This document shows positions 37,404-45,492 of a stretch of DNA of 46,809 bases, piece by piece. Position 1 is the stretch's first letter. The number at the start of each line of letters is the position of its first letter. The notes beneath the pieces are model-generated. The model was not told the origin of the DNA. It saw only the letters and a program-made list of their open reading frames with translations, and did no database searches. This DNA comes from an uncultured Paraglaciecola sp. (lineage in GTDB: Bacteria > Pseudomonadota > Gammaproteobacteria > Enterobacterales > Alteromonadaceae): positions 1 through 46,809 of the forward strand of contig NZ_CAKZKO010000143.1 of NCBI RefSeq assembly GCF_937123705.1, in the 5' to 3' direction. The position numbers and the translations under genes were made by a program.

Positions 37404-37613
37404 TTAATGTGGTGTGGGATTTGGGGTAATAAGCCCAGTTGCTACGGCTAGTAGTATCAGGACCACAATAATAGCCGATGTCATCACCCTGCGACCAATA
37501 AACTTGCTCATGGGTGGCGCATTGGGATCGTCTTTGAGCATAATCATCATGGCTTTAAATAAATTAACTACCATAAATAATAGTAACCCCCCGACAAGTA
37601 ATTTGATTAACAT
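37404..37613 (-). CDS. DUF2909 small membrane protein
   Basis: A 69-residue inner-membrane protein with two hydrophobic segments (about 4-27 and 44-63) around a short loop KDDPNAPPMSKFIGRR. It fits the DUF2909 twin-transmembrane family, whose genes are regularly found beside cox genes. AGGAG lies 7 bases before the ATG. It is coded opposite to all cox genes and starts only 31 bases from the SURF1 start, so the two promoters must overlap each other's 5' ends. A role in oxidase biogenesis is suggested only by position. Confidence 0.85.
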   Translation of the reverse strand: MLIKLLVGGLLLFMVVNLFKAMMIMLKDDPNAPPMSKFIGRRVMTSAIIVVLILLAVATGLITPNPTPH

Positions 37614-37644
37614 CTATGAACTCCTAAAGACATACTGAACTGTT

Positions 37645-38367
37645 ATGTGGACTTTTTTATCACGTTTACCTTTTGTGGCTACCTTAATCACTTTTGTGAG
37701 TGTTGTCATTATGTTTGCCTTAGGTAATTGGCAACTGCAACGGGCCGAACAAAAAACGCAGCGACTCCTAGCTATTGAGCTCGCTGCCAATGCTGAGCAA
37801 ATTGATTTGCATCAAGTGCTTGGCAGTAGTATCAGCGAGATGTTAGATATGCCGGTTAATTTTGAAGGAGTTGCAGTTTCAGAGCGTTATTTTTTACTGG
37901 ACAATAAAATTTACAAAGGTCGGGTGGGTTATCAAGTGTTAGTGCCTATTCAAACCGATGCAGGGACGGTCATGGCTAACTTTGGCTGGGTAGCCGCTAC
38001 TAATAGCAGGGATATTTTGCCTCGCATTGAGCTTAACGATGCAAGAATACCCTACGCAGGGATAGTATCCTTGCCACTGCACAATGCCATGATAAAAGAA
38101 ACAGCGTTACTTGATGGCAAATGGCCCAAAATTTTGCAGCAAATTGACCTAGAAGTGATTCAGCAACATTATCAACAACAGGTTTTACCTTTTGTGGTAA
38201 GGCTAAATGCACAACAAGAATTGAATTTTGTAAGAGATTGGCAGCCAGTTGTTATGGCACCAGAAAAACATTTAGCATATGCAGTACAATGGTATTTGTT
38301 GGGGCTGGCTGCGTTAGCGGTTTTTGTCATCGCCCAAAGAAATAAGTTAAAAAGGAACAACAATTGA
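37645..38367 (+). CDS. SURF1-family oxidase assembly protein
   Basis: A 240-residue inner-membrane protein involved in placing heme A in cytochrome oxidase. It has the standard two-helix topology: helix 1 at about 9-29 (ATLITFVSVVIMFALGNWQL) and helix 2 at about 214-231. Typical motifs are GNWQLQRAEQK, GVAVSERYFLLDN, GYQVLVPIQT and the C-terminal HLAYAVQWYLLGLAA. The stop overlaps the TTG start of the next gene, showing tight coupling. Confidence 0.93.
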   Translation: MWTFLSRLPFVATLITFVSVVIMFALGNWQLQRAEQKTQRLLAIELAANAEQIDLHQVLGSSISEMLDMPVNFEGVAVSERYFLLDNKIYKGRVGYQVLVPIQTDAGTVMANFGWVAATNSRDILPRIELNDARIPYAGIVSLPLHNAMIKETALLDGKWPKILQQIDLEVIQQHYQQQVLPFVVRLNAQQELNFVRDWQPVVMAPEKHLAYAVQWYLLGLAALAVFVIAQRNKLKRNNN

Positions 38368-38930
38368 GTACAACTAAAAAAAATAACAAAACAATGATGC
38401 TACTGTTGGCGGCGGTTTTTATCCTTCCTGTATTACTGGCTAAATTGGCGTTAGACAACGGCTGGTTTAATCAAGCTGCAACTAATAAGGGGGAATTGTT
38501 ATCTCCACCGATAGATATGGGCGTTCTAAACACCACTAAACCGGAGCCAAAATGGAAGTTTTTATACATCTTGCCAGAATCCTGTTCCCTTGAATGTGAA
38601 AATGCACTTTATAGCGTGGTACAAATACATAGTGCACTTGGTAAAGAAAGTGACAGAGCTGAGGTAGTGGTGATAGCTCATGAAAAAAGTAATGCTAGCC
38701 AGCTAGTTTTACTTCAAAAAAATCCACAGGTCCGTTTACTAATAACTGATCTAAAAAGCCTACAGCAGGTGTTTAAAGGTAATAGTACCAATGCTATTTT
38801 CATCGCTGATACCCTTGATAATGTGATTTTACGTTATCCTTTGTTCATCGATCAGGAACAAGCCATCCTGCATAGCCGTGATATTTTAGCGGATATGCGT
38901 AAGGTGCTTAAACTGTCACGTATCGGCTAA
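38364..38930 (+). CDS. Membrane-anchored SCO-like protein of the cox cluster
   Basis: A 188-residue protein with one N-terminal membrane helix (about 11-29) and a periplasmic domain. It starts at TTG, supported by AAGGA upstream, overlapping the SURF1 stop by 3 bases. The periplasmic part contains C74-SLE-C78 in the stretch YILPESCSLECENALY, the same CX3C spacing and place as the copper site of SCO proteins. It lacks the usual [10 protein letters not shown] wording and is much shorter downstream. I infer a degenerate thioredoxin-fold protein for CuA assembly or thiol reduction. Such small proteins are common between SURF1 and ctaA in related genomes and usually carry no name. Confidence 0.75.
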   Translation: MSTTKKNNKTMMLLLAAVFILPVLLAKLALDNGWFNQAATNKGELLSPPIDMGVLNTTKPEPKWKFLYILPESCSLECENALYSVVQIHSALGKESDRAEVVVIAHEKSNASQLVLLQKNPQVRLLITDLKSLQQVFKGNSTNAIFIADTLDNVILRYPLFIDQEQAILHSRDILADMRKVLKLSRIG

Positions 38931-38941
38931 AGGAAACCCAA

Positions 38942-39919
38942 ATGAAGAAGCTCGTGCTGTTAAGCATAATATTAGCAATGGTTGTGATTGTGCTTGGTGC
39001 TTATACCCGTTTGACTGATGCTGGTTTAGGTTGCCCAGATTGGCCTGGTTGTTATGGTCATATTAGTTTTTCAAAGACCACAGAAAATATTGAGCTTAAC
39101 CAGCAGGCCTTCCCCGATCGCCCTTTTGAAGAGCATAAAGCGTGGAACGAAATGATCCATCGCTATTTTGCTAGTGGCTTAGGCTTTTTAATATTAGTAA
39201 TTTTTATTAATAGTTTTTTTAGTAAATCTTATAACAAGCCAATAAAACTTCCTTTATTTTTAGTTTTTTTAGTGTGCTTTCAAGGCGCATTGGGGATGTG
39301 GACAGTCACCCTTAATCTATTGCCAATCGTTGTGATGGGGCATTTGCTAGGTGGATTTACTGTGTTATCCGCCCTGTTTTTATTATATTTACGGTTAACC
39401 CCTTATCGTATTCCAGGTGGTGACGCAAACATGCGTCAATATGGAAAGTACGCGATTTTGGGTGTCATCGTTCTAACGGTACAAATTGCATTAGGAGGCT
39501 GGACGTCTGCAAATTACGCTGCTTTAGCCTGTACAGATTTGCCTGTATGCCAGGGAAATTGGCTTGAGCGCCTCGACTTTTCGGGTGCCTTTAGTATTCC
39601 TGAGGCCGATAATTACGAGTTTGGTACTCATGACTATGATGAACGTATGACTATGCATATCATGCATAGAATGGGTGCTTTGATTACCTTTTTGTATTTG
39701 TGCTGGCTAGGTATTAAATTGTACGCTGCGGCTAGTTCAAACTTGATGAAAAAGTTGCCTGTCATCATGATTTTGGTTTTAGGTGTACAAATTATGTTAG
39801 GTGTTAGTAATGTAGTCTTTAGTTTACCTATTGCTGTTGCGGTACTGCACAACGCTGTGGCAGCGTGTTTGATGTTGGTGTTAATCTGCATTAGTTATAC
39901 GCTGTATCGAAAAACTTAG
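38942..39919 (+). CDS. ctaA: Heme A synthase CtaA (COX15 type)
   Basis: Oxidises the methyl group of heme O to a formyl group, giving heme A for subunit I. The 325 residues form about eight membrane helices in two homologous halves. The opening GAYTRLTDAGLGCPDWPGCYG is the family signature, and the paired histidines are in NEMIHRYFASG and TMHIMHRMGAL. A CxxxxxxC pair in the second half (ACTDLPVC) is also seen. AAAGGA precedes the ATG. It is followed by cyoE, the enzyme making its substrate. Confidence 0.97.
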   Translation: MKKLVLLSIILAMVVIVLGAYTRLTDAGLGCPDWPGCYGHISFSKTTENIELNQQAFPDRPFEEHKAWNEMIHRYFASGLGFLILVIFINSFFSKSYNKPIKLPLFLVFLVCFQGALGMWTVTLNLLPIVVMGHLLGGFTVLSALFLLYLRLTPYRIPGGDANMRQYGKYAILGVIVLTVQIALGGWTSANYAALACTDLPVCQGNWLERLDFSGAFSIPEADNYEFGTHDYDERMTMHIMHRMGALITFLYLCWLGIKLYAAASSNLMKKLPVIMILVLGVQIMLGVSNVVFSLPIAVAVLHNAVAACLMLVLICISYTLYRKT

Positions 39920-39928
39920 GAGAACAAG

Positions 39929-40846
39929 GTGGGGAAGGTCGTGGCTGCAGAGCAACCGAACAAACAATTTAATTTATGGACTACTTGCCAAGATTATTAC
40001 GAATTAACTAAACCTAAGGTTGTGTTATTGCTATTACTAACTGCCGTTGTAGGTATGTGTTTAGCTAGTGATACCTGGATTAGTTGGCAAATTTTTATTG
40101 CAGGATTAACGGGTATTGGATTTTTGTCTTCTGCCGCCGCGGTGGTCAATCATGTGGTTGACCGTAATATCGATAGCAAGATGGCACGTACATTTAATCG
40201 CCCAGTAGCCAAAGGTAAGGTCAGTGCAGAAAAAGCTTTAATTTTTGCAGCTATTTTGACTGTTGTGGGTTATGTGGTACTCGAAGTGTGGGTTAACCGC
40301 TTAACCGCTGTATTAACTCTAGCCGGATTATTGGGCTATGCGGTGGTATACACCATGTATTTAAAGCGCGCGACACCACAAAATATTGTGATTGGTGGCT
40401 TGGCGGGCGCTATTCCACCATTATTGGGTTGGACAGCTGTTACAGGGGAAATTCACGCTCATGCTTTGTTGCTAGTACTGATAGTGTTTATCTGGACACC
40501 TCCCCATTTTTGGGCTCTAGCCATTCATCGTGAGAAAGACTACGCCAAAGCAGAAATACCTATGTTACCGGTTACGCACGGTATTGAATTCACCAAAACC
40601 TCTATTCTTTTATACACAGTGTTACTTTGTGTGGTGTGCTTAATGCCTTATCTAATTGGTATGACTGGGTTAATATATTTGCTTGGATCAACCATACTTA
40701 ATGGTGGATTTCTTTATTATGCTTGGAAATTAAAATTTACCGCGACCGAGCAAACGGCTATGCAAACCTTTAAATTTTCAATTATTCATCTGATGGTACT
40801 CTTTGTTGTATTATTGGTTGACCACTACCTACCCTTCTACTTATGA
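39929..40846 (+). CDS. cyoE: Heme O synthase (protoheme IX farnesyltransferase) CyoE/CtaB
   Basis: A membrane prenyltransferase that adds farnesyl to heme B, giving heme O. The 305 residues show about nine helices of the UbiA superfamily, with the aspartate-rich motif [19 protein letters not shown] and the second motif [15 protein letters not shown]. It starts at GTG at 39929 with AGGAG 7 bases upstream. Its stop overlaps the sco start by 4 bases (ATGA). Together with CtaA it completes the heme B to heme A path. Confidence 0.97.
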   Translation: MGKVVAAEQPNKQFNLWTTCQDYYELTKPKVVLLLLLTAVVGMCLASDTWISWQIFIAGLTGIGFLSSAAAVVNHVVDRNIDSKMARTFNRPVAKGKVSAEKALIFAAILTVVGYVVLEVWVNRLTAVLTLAGLLGYAVVYTMYLKRATPQNIVIGGLAGAIPPLLGWTAVTGEIHAHALLLVLIVFIWTPPHFWALAIHREKDYAKAEIPMLPVTHGIEFTKTSILLYTVLLCVVCLMPYLIGMTGLIYLLGSTILNGGFLYYAWKLKFTATEQTAMQTFKFSIIHLMVLFVVLLVDHYLPFYL

Positions 40847-41478
40847 ATAAATTACAAGCTGGCTTAATTGCCTTTATCGCTTTGATTGTTGGCGTGATAG
40901 TTGCCATTACCATAGCGCCACCTGCGGCCGATAAAACTCAACATGTGAGTTTATATCCTCAAGCAAGAGCTTTACCAGATTTTCGGTTGGTAGATCACAA
41001 TAATCAAACATTTACACCTGCTGATTTAAAAGGACATTGGAGCTTGGTGTTTGTTGGCTATACCTATTGCCCAGATATTTGCCCTACTACCCTGGCGGAG
41101 TTAAAAAGCATATATCCAGAGCTACAAAAAATTGTATCCGACTTTCCCATTCAAGTGGTGTTGTTATCGGTTGATCCTAAACGTGATACACCAGAGCGGC
41201 TAAATGAATATATTAATTTTTTTGACCCAGAGTTTATAGCGGTTAGTGGTGAACATGGGCAGTTATTCCCGTTAGTACGGGCAATGGGCATGATGTACTC
41301 CATGTCTGAAAGCACAGACAATCCGAATTACTTGGTTGATCACAGTTCTTCTGTAGTAATAGTAAATCCAGACGCTCTAGTCATTGGGCGTTTTAAACCA
41401 GAGTTTGTTGTAGGCGAACTACCTGTTAGTGAAGGGCAAAAAATACTGGCCGATATGCCGCTGATTGTATCGCAATAG
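40843..41478 (+). CDS. SCO1/SenC-family copper chaperone
   Basis: A 211-residue membrane-anchored thioredoxin-fold protein that loads or reduces the CuA site of subunit II. One N-terminal helix lies at about 6-24. The copper ligands are C76 and C80 in CPDICP and H167 in YLVDHSSS. The ATG overlaps the cyoE stop, so translation is coupled. It is the last gene of the oxidase block; the next gene, an acetyltransferase, starts 13 bases later and may be read through. Confidence 0.95.
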   Translation: MNKLQAGLIAFIALIVGVIVAITIAPPAADKTQHVSLYPQARALPDFRLVDHNNQTFTPADLKGHWSLVFVGYTYCPDICPTTLAELKSIYPELQKIVSDFPIQVVLLSVDPKRDTPERLNEYINFFDPEFIAVSGEHGQLFPLVRAMGMMYSMSESTDNPNYLVDHSSSVVIVNPDALVIGRFKPEFVVGELPVSEGQKILADMPLIVSQ

Positions 41479-41491
41479 ACTGTGTACCTAG

Positions 41492-42109
41492 ATGAACATA
41501 AGAAAGGCCAAGCAACAGGATGCTACCATTTTAGCGCCACTGGTTTTCTCTTCTGCACCTATTGCATTTAGTGCCACATTTGACATAGATCAGAAGCTGT
41601 CAGCGATTAATTTTCTACAAGCTTCTCTGGCCAGCGCAGATGGCCAATATGGTTATGCCAATCACTGGCTGGTTGAAAAAGACGATTGCCTATTGGGTTG
41701 TGTCAGTGCTTGGCATAGTGACTTAGCTGATTCTTTCCATCAAGCCACCTTAACTAAACTGATCGATTTTTACGGTATGGCACAAGCATTGGCTGTGGTG
41801 CAAGTGAGCCTTACCATGCAAGACTGCATTCCTAAACCACTACAGCATGAATGGTGTATTGGGCATTTTGCTGTAGATGAGAAATTTCAACGTCAAGGCG
41901 TGGGACGTGCCCTGTTAGAGTTAATGCAAAAACAAGCCATGATCGCGGGTAAGCATGCTTTGAGCCTAGATGTAGACAGTAGCAATTCCCAAGCTTTAGA
42001 CTTTTATATGGCTCAAGGATTTAGCATAGAAAGTCAATCAAGGGTTAGCGACAGCATGCTATCTTTGGGCATAGGCTGTCATTTTCACTTAACTAAAATA
42101 TTAGTCTAA
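41492..42109 (+). CDS. GNAT-family N-acetyltransferase
   Basis: A 205-residue cytoplasmic acetyltransferase. The acetyl-CoA motif is seen at about residues 130-145 (AVDEKFQRQGVGRALLELMQ, with Q-R-Q-G-V-G-R), followed by the motif B strand-turn (ALSLDVDSSNSQALDFYMAQ). The first ~100 residues are the acceptor-binding half and give no substrate clue. It begins 13 bases after the SCO gene and may be the distal gene of that operon. Its last 9 bases overlap the convergent deacetylase gene. Confidence 0.88.
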   Translation: MNIRKAKQQDATILAPLVFSSAPIAFSATFDIDQKLSAINFLQASLASADGQYGYANHWLVEKDDCLLGCVSAWHSDLADSFHQATLTKLIDFYGMAQALAVVQVSLTMQDCIPKPLQHEWCIGHFAVDEKFQRQGVGRALLELMQKQAMIAGKHALSLDVDSSNSQALDFYMAQGFSIESQSRVSDSMLSLGIGCHFHLTKILV

Positions 42110-43156
42110 CCATTCCCCTGCGGCTGTTGGCGCAAAGAAAGGCTGAGAAAACCAATAAAATCGATCTTTTTCACCTAAGCTTGGGGCCGTGCAATTTATT
42201 CTATGTCTACCGGGTTGAGTAATTGGGCTTATATCTACGTAGATGGTTTTTCCATTAATGGTCTTGCTAAGAGTTTGACCATTTTGAAAGCAGTTAATCT
42301 GGCGTGGTATTAAGTCTGTAGAATTCACCGTTAATCTAAGTTGTTTATCAGAAAAAGGTAATCTAATTTTTGGTTCATCAGGAACAACCCCATTGACTGG
42401 CATAGATAGGCTACTTAATTTTACTCGTAAAGAATTCATTTCACTATAGGCGCCTGCGGCCGGAAAACGAGGTAAAGCAGAGAAGTCGCTAAAAGAGGCT
42501 ATCGCACCGCTATGCTGAGCAAATCCAATGTAACCTAGTGATCTTAGATGTAATTTTAGTGATTTATCAAATTCTCCATATGGAAAAGCCAAATATTTAA
42601 GGCTATAGCCTATATGTTGCGCCAGCATTTTTTCGGCTGCTTGAATATCATCCGTGACTCGGTCAAGCCACTCTTGTTGTGACTCTTCGGCGTTTGTATC
42701 TAGCATGTGCTGATGTTGTTTGCCATGATTGGCAAAGGTAGCGCCTTCGGCTGCCATCTGAGTGACTTGATGCCAATCGAGTTGACTAGCCATATTTCCT
42801 ATAAGGGGTGGATTGACAAATACCGTATAGGGAAATGAAAACTCCTGAATAATAGGATGGGCATTTGTAAAGATATTTTCATAGCCGTCATCAAAGGTAA
42901 TAACTACGGTTTTGTCTGGTAATGGTTGTTTGTTTTGTAGGGCGTCGATAACATCCTTTAAGGGGAGCACTTGATGGTTGTCAGCCAAATATTGCATATG
43001 CTGGCGGAAAGTCACTGGAGATACCGAGGTAACTGTGGGCGTCGCGTGACTAACATGGTGGTAAAGCAAAATGACTGCATTGTCCTTTGCCCAAGTGTTT
43101 AAGCAAAATAGCGCACATGTTATGGTCAACAAATCAATGCACCTTTTTTTCCTCAT
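42101..43156 (-). CDS. Exported polysaccharide deacetylase
   Basis: A 351-residue NodB-type carbohydrate esterase (family 4) with a signal peptide ending at TWA (residue 23). The metal and catalytic motifs are D89-D90 in ITFDDGYE and H144/H148 in NHGKQHQHM. A C-terminal beta-rich domain (about 245-351) follows, resembling the Ig-like module of PgaB-type or cell-wall deacetylases. Likely substrates are chitin oligosaccharides, N-acetylglucosamine polymers or peptidoglycan; the sequence does not decide. It is divergent from the MATE transporter across 26 bases. Confidence 0.9.
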   Translation of the reverse strand: MRKKRCIDLLTITCALFCLNTWAKDNAVILLYHHVSHATPTVTSVSPVTFRQHMQYLADNHQVLPLKDVIDALQNKQPLPDKTVVITFDDGYENIFTNAHPIIQEFSFPYTVFVNPPLIGNMASQLDWHQVTQMAAEGATFANHGKQHQHMLDTNAEESQQEWLDRVTDDIQAAEKMLAQHIGYSLKYLAFPYGEFDKSLKLHLRSLGYIGFAQHSGAIASFSDFSALPRFPAAGAYSEMNSLRVKLSSLSMPVNGVVPDEPKIRLPFSDKQLRLTVNSTDLIPRQINCFQNGQTLSKTINGKTIYVDISPITQPGRHRINCTAPSLGEKDRFYWFSQPFFAPTAAGEWLD

Positions 43157-43182
43157 TTGATTCCTTATAAAAACGTAAATAG

Positions 43183-44517
43183 ATGATATTCAATATTCTA
43201 CCAAACTTTTTTCAAAATCGATTACACCAAAAAATAATTGTCATTGCGATACCGATGATTTTAAGCAATATCACTACGCCTTTGATGGGACTTGTTGATA
43301 CTGCGGTGTTGGGGCATATGCAAGGAGCACATTTTCTGGCTGGCGCATCGGTAGCTGCGATAATCATCTCTCAGTTGTATTGGTTATGTGGATTTTTACG
43401 GATGACCACTACTGGACTTAGTGCCCAAGCAAAGGGTAGTGAGGACAAAGAACAACTTAATCAAAGTTTGTTTCAAGGGCTAGTCATAGGATTTACCTTG
43501 GGCTGTATTTTATTGATAGCTCAAGATGGCATTCTCGCTTTAGGGTTATATTTTGCCGACGCCACACCCATTATTGAGGGGGTCATTTCCGAGTATTTTT
43601 CTACACGCATATGGGGGGCGCCTGCTGCAATAGTCAATCTAGCGCTAATTGGCTGGTTAATAGGTCAGCAAAAAGCAAAACAAGTTTTGATTATTCAAGT
43701 GCTGGCAAACCTACTAAACCTAGTGCTTAATCTATGGTTGGTACTTGGGTTAGGCTTAGAAGTGTTCGGTGTGGCGCTTGCGAGTGTGCTTGCAGAGTAT
43801 TTTATAGCTATAGTGAGCTTAGTCGCCGCACTACATATCATTGGCAAACCCATCATACTTAAAAAGTGGTTCTCAGTGGGTTTTATACGGCCACTACTTT
43901 CCTTAAACGGCCACACGTTTCTTAGAAATTTGATATTGCAAGCTTGTATTGCGTTCCTTATTTTTAAAGGTGTAGGTTTTGGATCAACTGCGGCGGCCAT
44001 TAACGCTATCTTAATGCAGTTTTTTACATTAATTGCCCTTGGTTTAGATGGGGTTGCTTACGCCGCTGAAGCTTTGGTGGGCGAACAAAAAGGCAAAAAA
44101 GATATAAAGGGAATTGTTCAAGTGACCTTACATGGATTGGTGTGGTCGACCCTAGTTGCAGTAATTTACGCTATGGTTTTTGTTGTTTCTGGGGGGGATA
44201 TAATTGTACTAATAACAAATCAAGCTGATCTTCAACTCGCCATGAATGACTACTTAATATTTGTATATTGTTTGCCGCTTATTGCCCATTGGTGTTTCTT
44301 TTTTGATGGCGTATTTGTTGGGTTAACGCGAGCTAAAGCCATGGCGAATAGCATGTTGTTGTGTGGATTAGTGATTTACTTCCCTGCTTTGTGGATATTA
44401 TCAGCGTATGAAAACCTAGGGTTATGGGGCGCTATGATGCTGTTTCTACTAGCTAGAGGTATCAGCTTAGGAGGCTATTTTATTTATCTTTATCGAACTG
44501 AGAAGGTGGCGGTTTAA
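43183..44517 (+). CDS. MATE-family efflux transporter (DinF-like)
   Basis: A 444-residue inner-membrane cation-coupled multidrug or small-molecule exporter with about twelve helices. It opens with IPMILSNITTPLMGLVDTAV and has the LGHMQG, GADL-like regions and repeated halves of the DinF subgroup. The length fits. In E. coli dinF lies beside lexA and is SOS-induced; here it lies 10.4 kb away, with no LexA box seen upstream. The 26-base gap to the deacetylase gene must hold both 5' ends. Its last 38 bases overlap the end of the opposite-strand membrane gene. Confidence 0.92.
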   Translation: MIFNILPNFFQNRLHQKIIVIAIPMILSNITTPLMGLVDTAVLGHMQGAHFLAGASVAAIIISQLYWLCGFLRMTTTGLSAQAKGSEDKEQLNQSLFQGLVIGFTLGCILLIAQDGILALGLYFADATPIIEGVISEYFSTRIWGAPAAIVNLALIGWLIGQQKAKQVLIIQVLANLLNLVLNLWLVLGLGLEVFGVALASVLAEYFIAIVSLVAALHIIGKPIILKKWFSVGFIRPLLSLNGHTFLRNLILQACIAFLIFKGVGFGSTAAAINAILMQFFTLIALGLDGVAYAAEALVGEQKGKKDIKGIVQVTLHGLVWSTLVAVIYAMVFVVSGGDIIVLITNQADLQLAMNDYLIFVYCLPLIAHWCFFFDGVFVGLTRAKAMANSMLLCGLVIYFPALWILSAYENLGLWGAMMLFLLARGISLGGYFIYLYRTEKVAV

Positions 44518-44767
44518 AGCTAGTCGTCAAGCGGTGCGCCAAAATGCCTAGGTAGCCTCTAAAGGCATATAAGCTACCTATAGTTAACAATATTAAACCT
44601 GAAATTTGAATAATAGGCACAAACTTTGTGCCTATTAATATGATGATCGCACCTAGGCAAAATAGGCCTAAACCACGTTTAAATAATGCCCAACTCTTAT
44701 TAGGTTCGTTGGCCAAGCGTTGTAACCAGTTAATATTAATAACCCACTTGAGTTGAAAAGTTGGCAA
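44480..44767 (-). CDS. Small two-helix membrane protein downstream of nfuA
   Basis: I do not recognise the family. The frame gives 95 residues from a TTG at 44767, with two hydrophobic segments (about 33-50 and 52-70), a basic N-terminal region (WLQRLANEPNKSWALFKRG) and a charged tail. The start is 3 bases after the nfuA stop and lacks a ribosome site of its own, so it probably depends on coupling with nfuA. The C-terminal coding end overlaps the MATE gene end by 38 bases on the opposite strand. It is likely real because of its two clear helices, but no function can be given. Confidence 0.6.
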   Translation of the reverse strand: MPTFQLKWVININWLQRLANEPNKSWALFKRGLGLFCLGAIIILIGTKFVPIIQISGLILLTIGSLYAFRGYLGILAHRLTTSFKPPPSQFDKDK

Positions 44768-44770
44768 TAT

Positions 44771-45349
44771 TTAGTAATAAGAATGATCGCCGGCTTGGTG
44801 TTCAGTCGCATCTCGTACCGCTGTTAACTCTCCAGGAAACTGCTCAAGCATTTGTTTTTCGATGCCCTCTTTTAATGTAAGATCGACTTGAGCACAACCA
44901 TTACAACCTCCACCAAACTGCAACACAGCTTCTTTCTCTTCGGTGATCTCAACTAGCATCACTTTACCACCATGACTGGCAAGTTGTGGATTGATTTCGG
45001 CTTCAATCATATAACTAACCCGTTCGGCTAAAGGTGCATCGCTGTCAACTTTACGAGCCTTGGCATTAGGTGCCTTTAATGTCAGCTGCGAACCCATTTG
45101 ATCAGTCACAAAGTCTATTTCGGCTTCTTCGAGAAAAGGTGCACTTTCTAAATCCACCACGGCATCAAAACCATTGAACTCTAGGACAGTGTCTGAACCT
45201 TCTACTGCATCTGGTGGGCAATAAGACACACCGCATTCGGCACTTGGTGTGCCAGGGCTCACCACAAATACTCTAATATTGGTATCTGGCTCTTGGTTAG
45301 CTAACAACTTGCAAAAGTGTGCTTGAGCGGTGTCTGAAATGGTGATCAT
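44771..45349 (-). CDS. nfuA: Fe-S biogenesis protein NfuA
   Basis: A 192-residue iron-sulfur carrier that holds a [4Fe-4S] cluster between two subunits and delivers it to targets, especially under stress. The N-terminal half (about 1-100) is a degenerate A-type scaffold ([18 protein letters not shown]). The C-terminal Nfu domain has C149 and C152 in [13 protein letters not shown], the cluster ligands. The length matches E. coli NfuA (191). It is divergent from the M14 peptidase gene across 143 bases that hold an inverted and a direct repeat. Confidence 0.97.
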   Translation of the reverse strand: MITISDTAQAHFCKLLANQEPDTNIRVFVVSPGTPSAECGVSYCPPDAVEGSDTVLEFNGFDAVVDLESAPFLEEAEIDFVTDQMGSQLTLKAPNAKARKVDSDAPLAERVSYMIEAEINPQLASHGGKVMLVEITEEKEAVLQFGGGCNGCAQVDLTLKEGIEKQMLEQFPGELTAVRDATEHQAGDHSYY

Positions 45350-45391
45350 GTGCTTTCTACCTCAAAAATAAGTCTATTTGAATGATACCAA

Positions 45392-45451
45392 AATTACTTG
45401 ACTAAAACACTCAAGTAATTAGTTTTCGTTATGTTAATTTTGACTAAAACA
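45392..45451. promoter_or_regulatory. Inverted and direct repeats in the nfuA/M14 intergenic region
   Basis: A perfect 10-bp inverted repeat, AATTACTTGA (45392-45401) and TCAAGTAATT (45411-45420), has a 9-base loop. TTGACTAAAACA occurs twice (45398-45409 and 45440-45451), 42 bases apart, the first copy inside the inverted repeat. It is a likely operator or promoter region for the divergent genes. The protein that binds is unknown; an iron-sulfur regulator such as IscR would be a natural guess for nfuA, but its motif is not clearly present. Confidence 0.5.
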
Positions 45452-45492
45452 TGCGACTATTTTGGTAATTACTGTATGACTGGACGGCTACC

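Noticed and set aside
43157..43182. LexA box before the DinF-like MATE gene
   Set aside because: No CTGT-N8-ACAG pattern is present in the 26-base gap, so SOS control as in E. coli dinF is not supported here.
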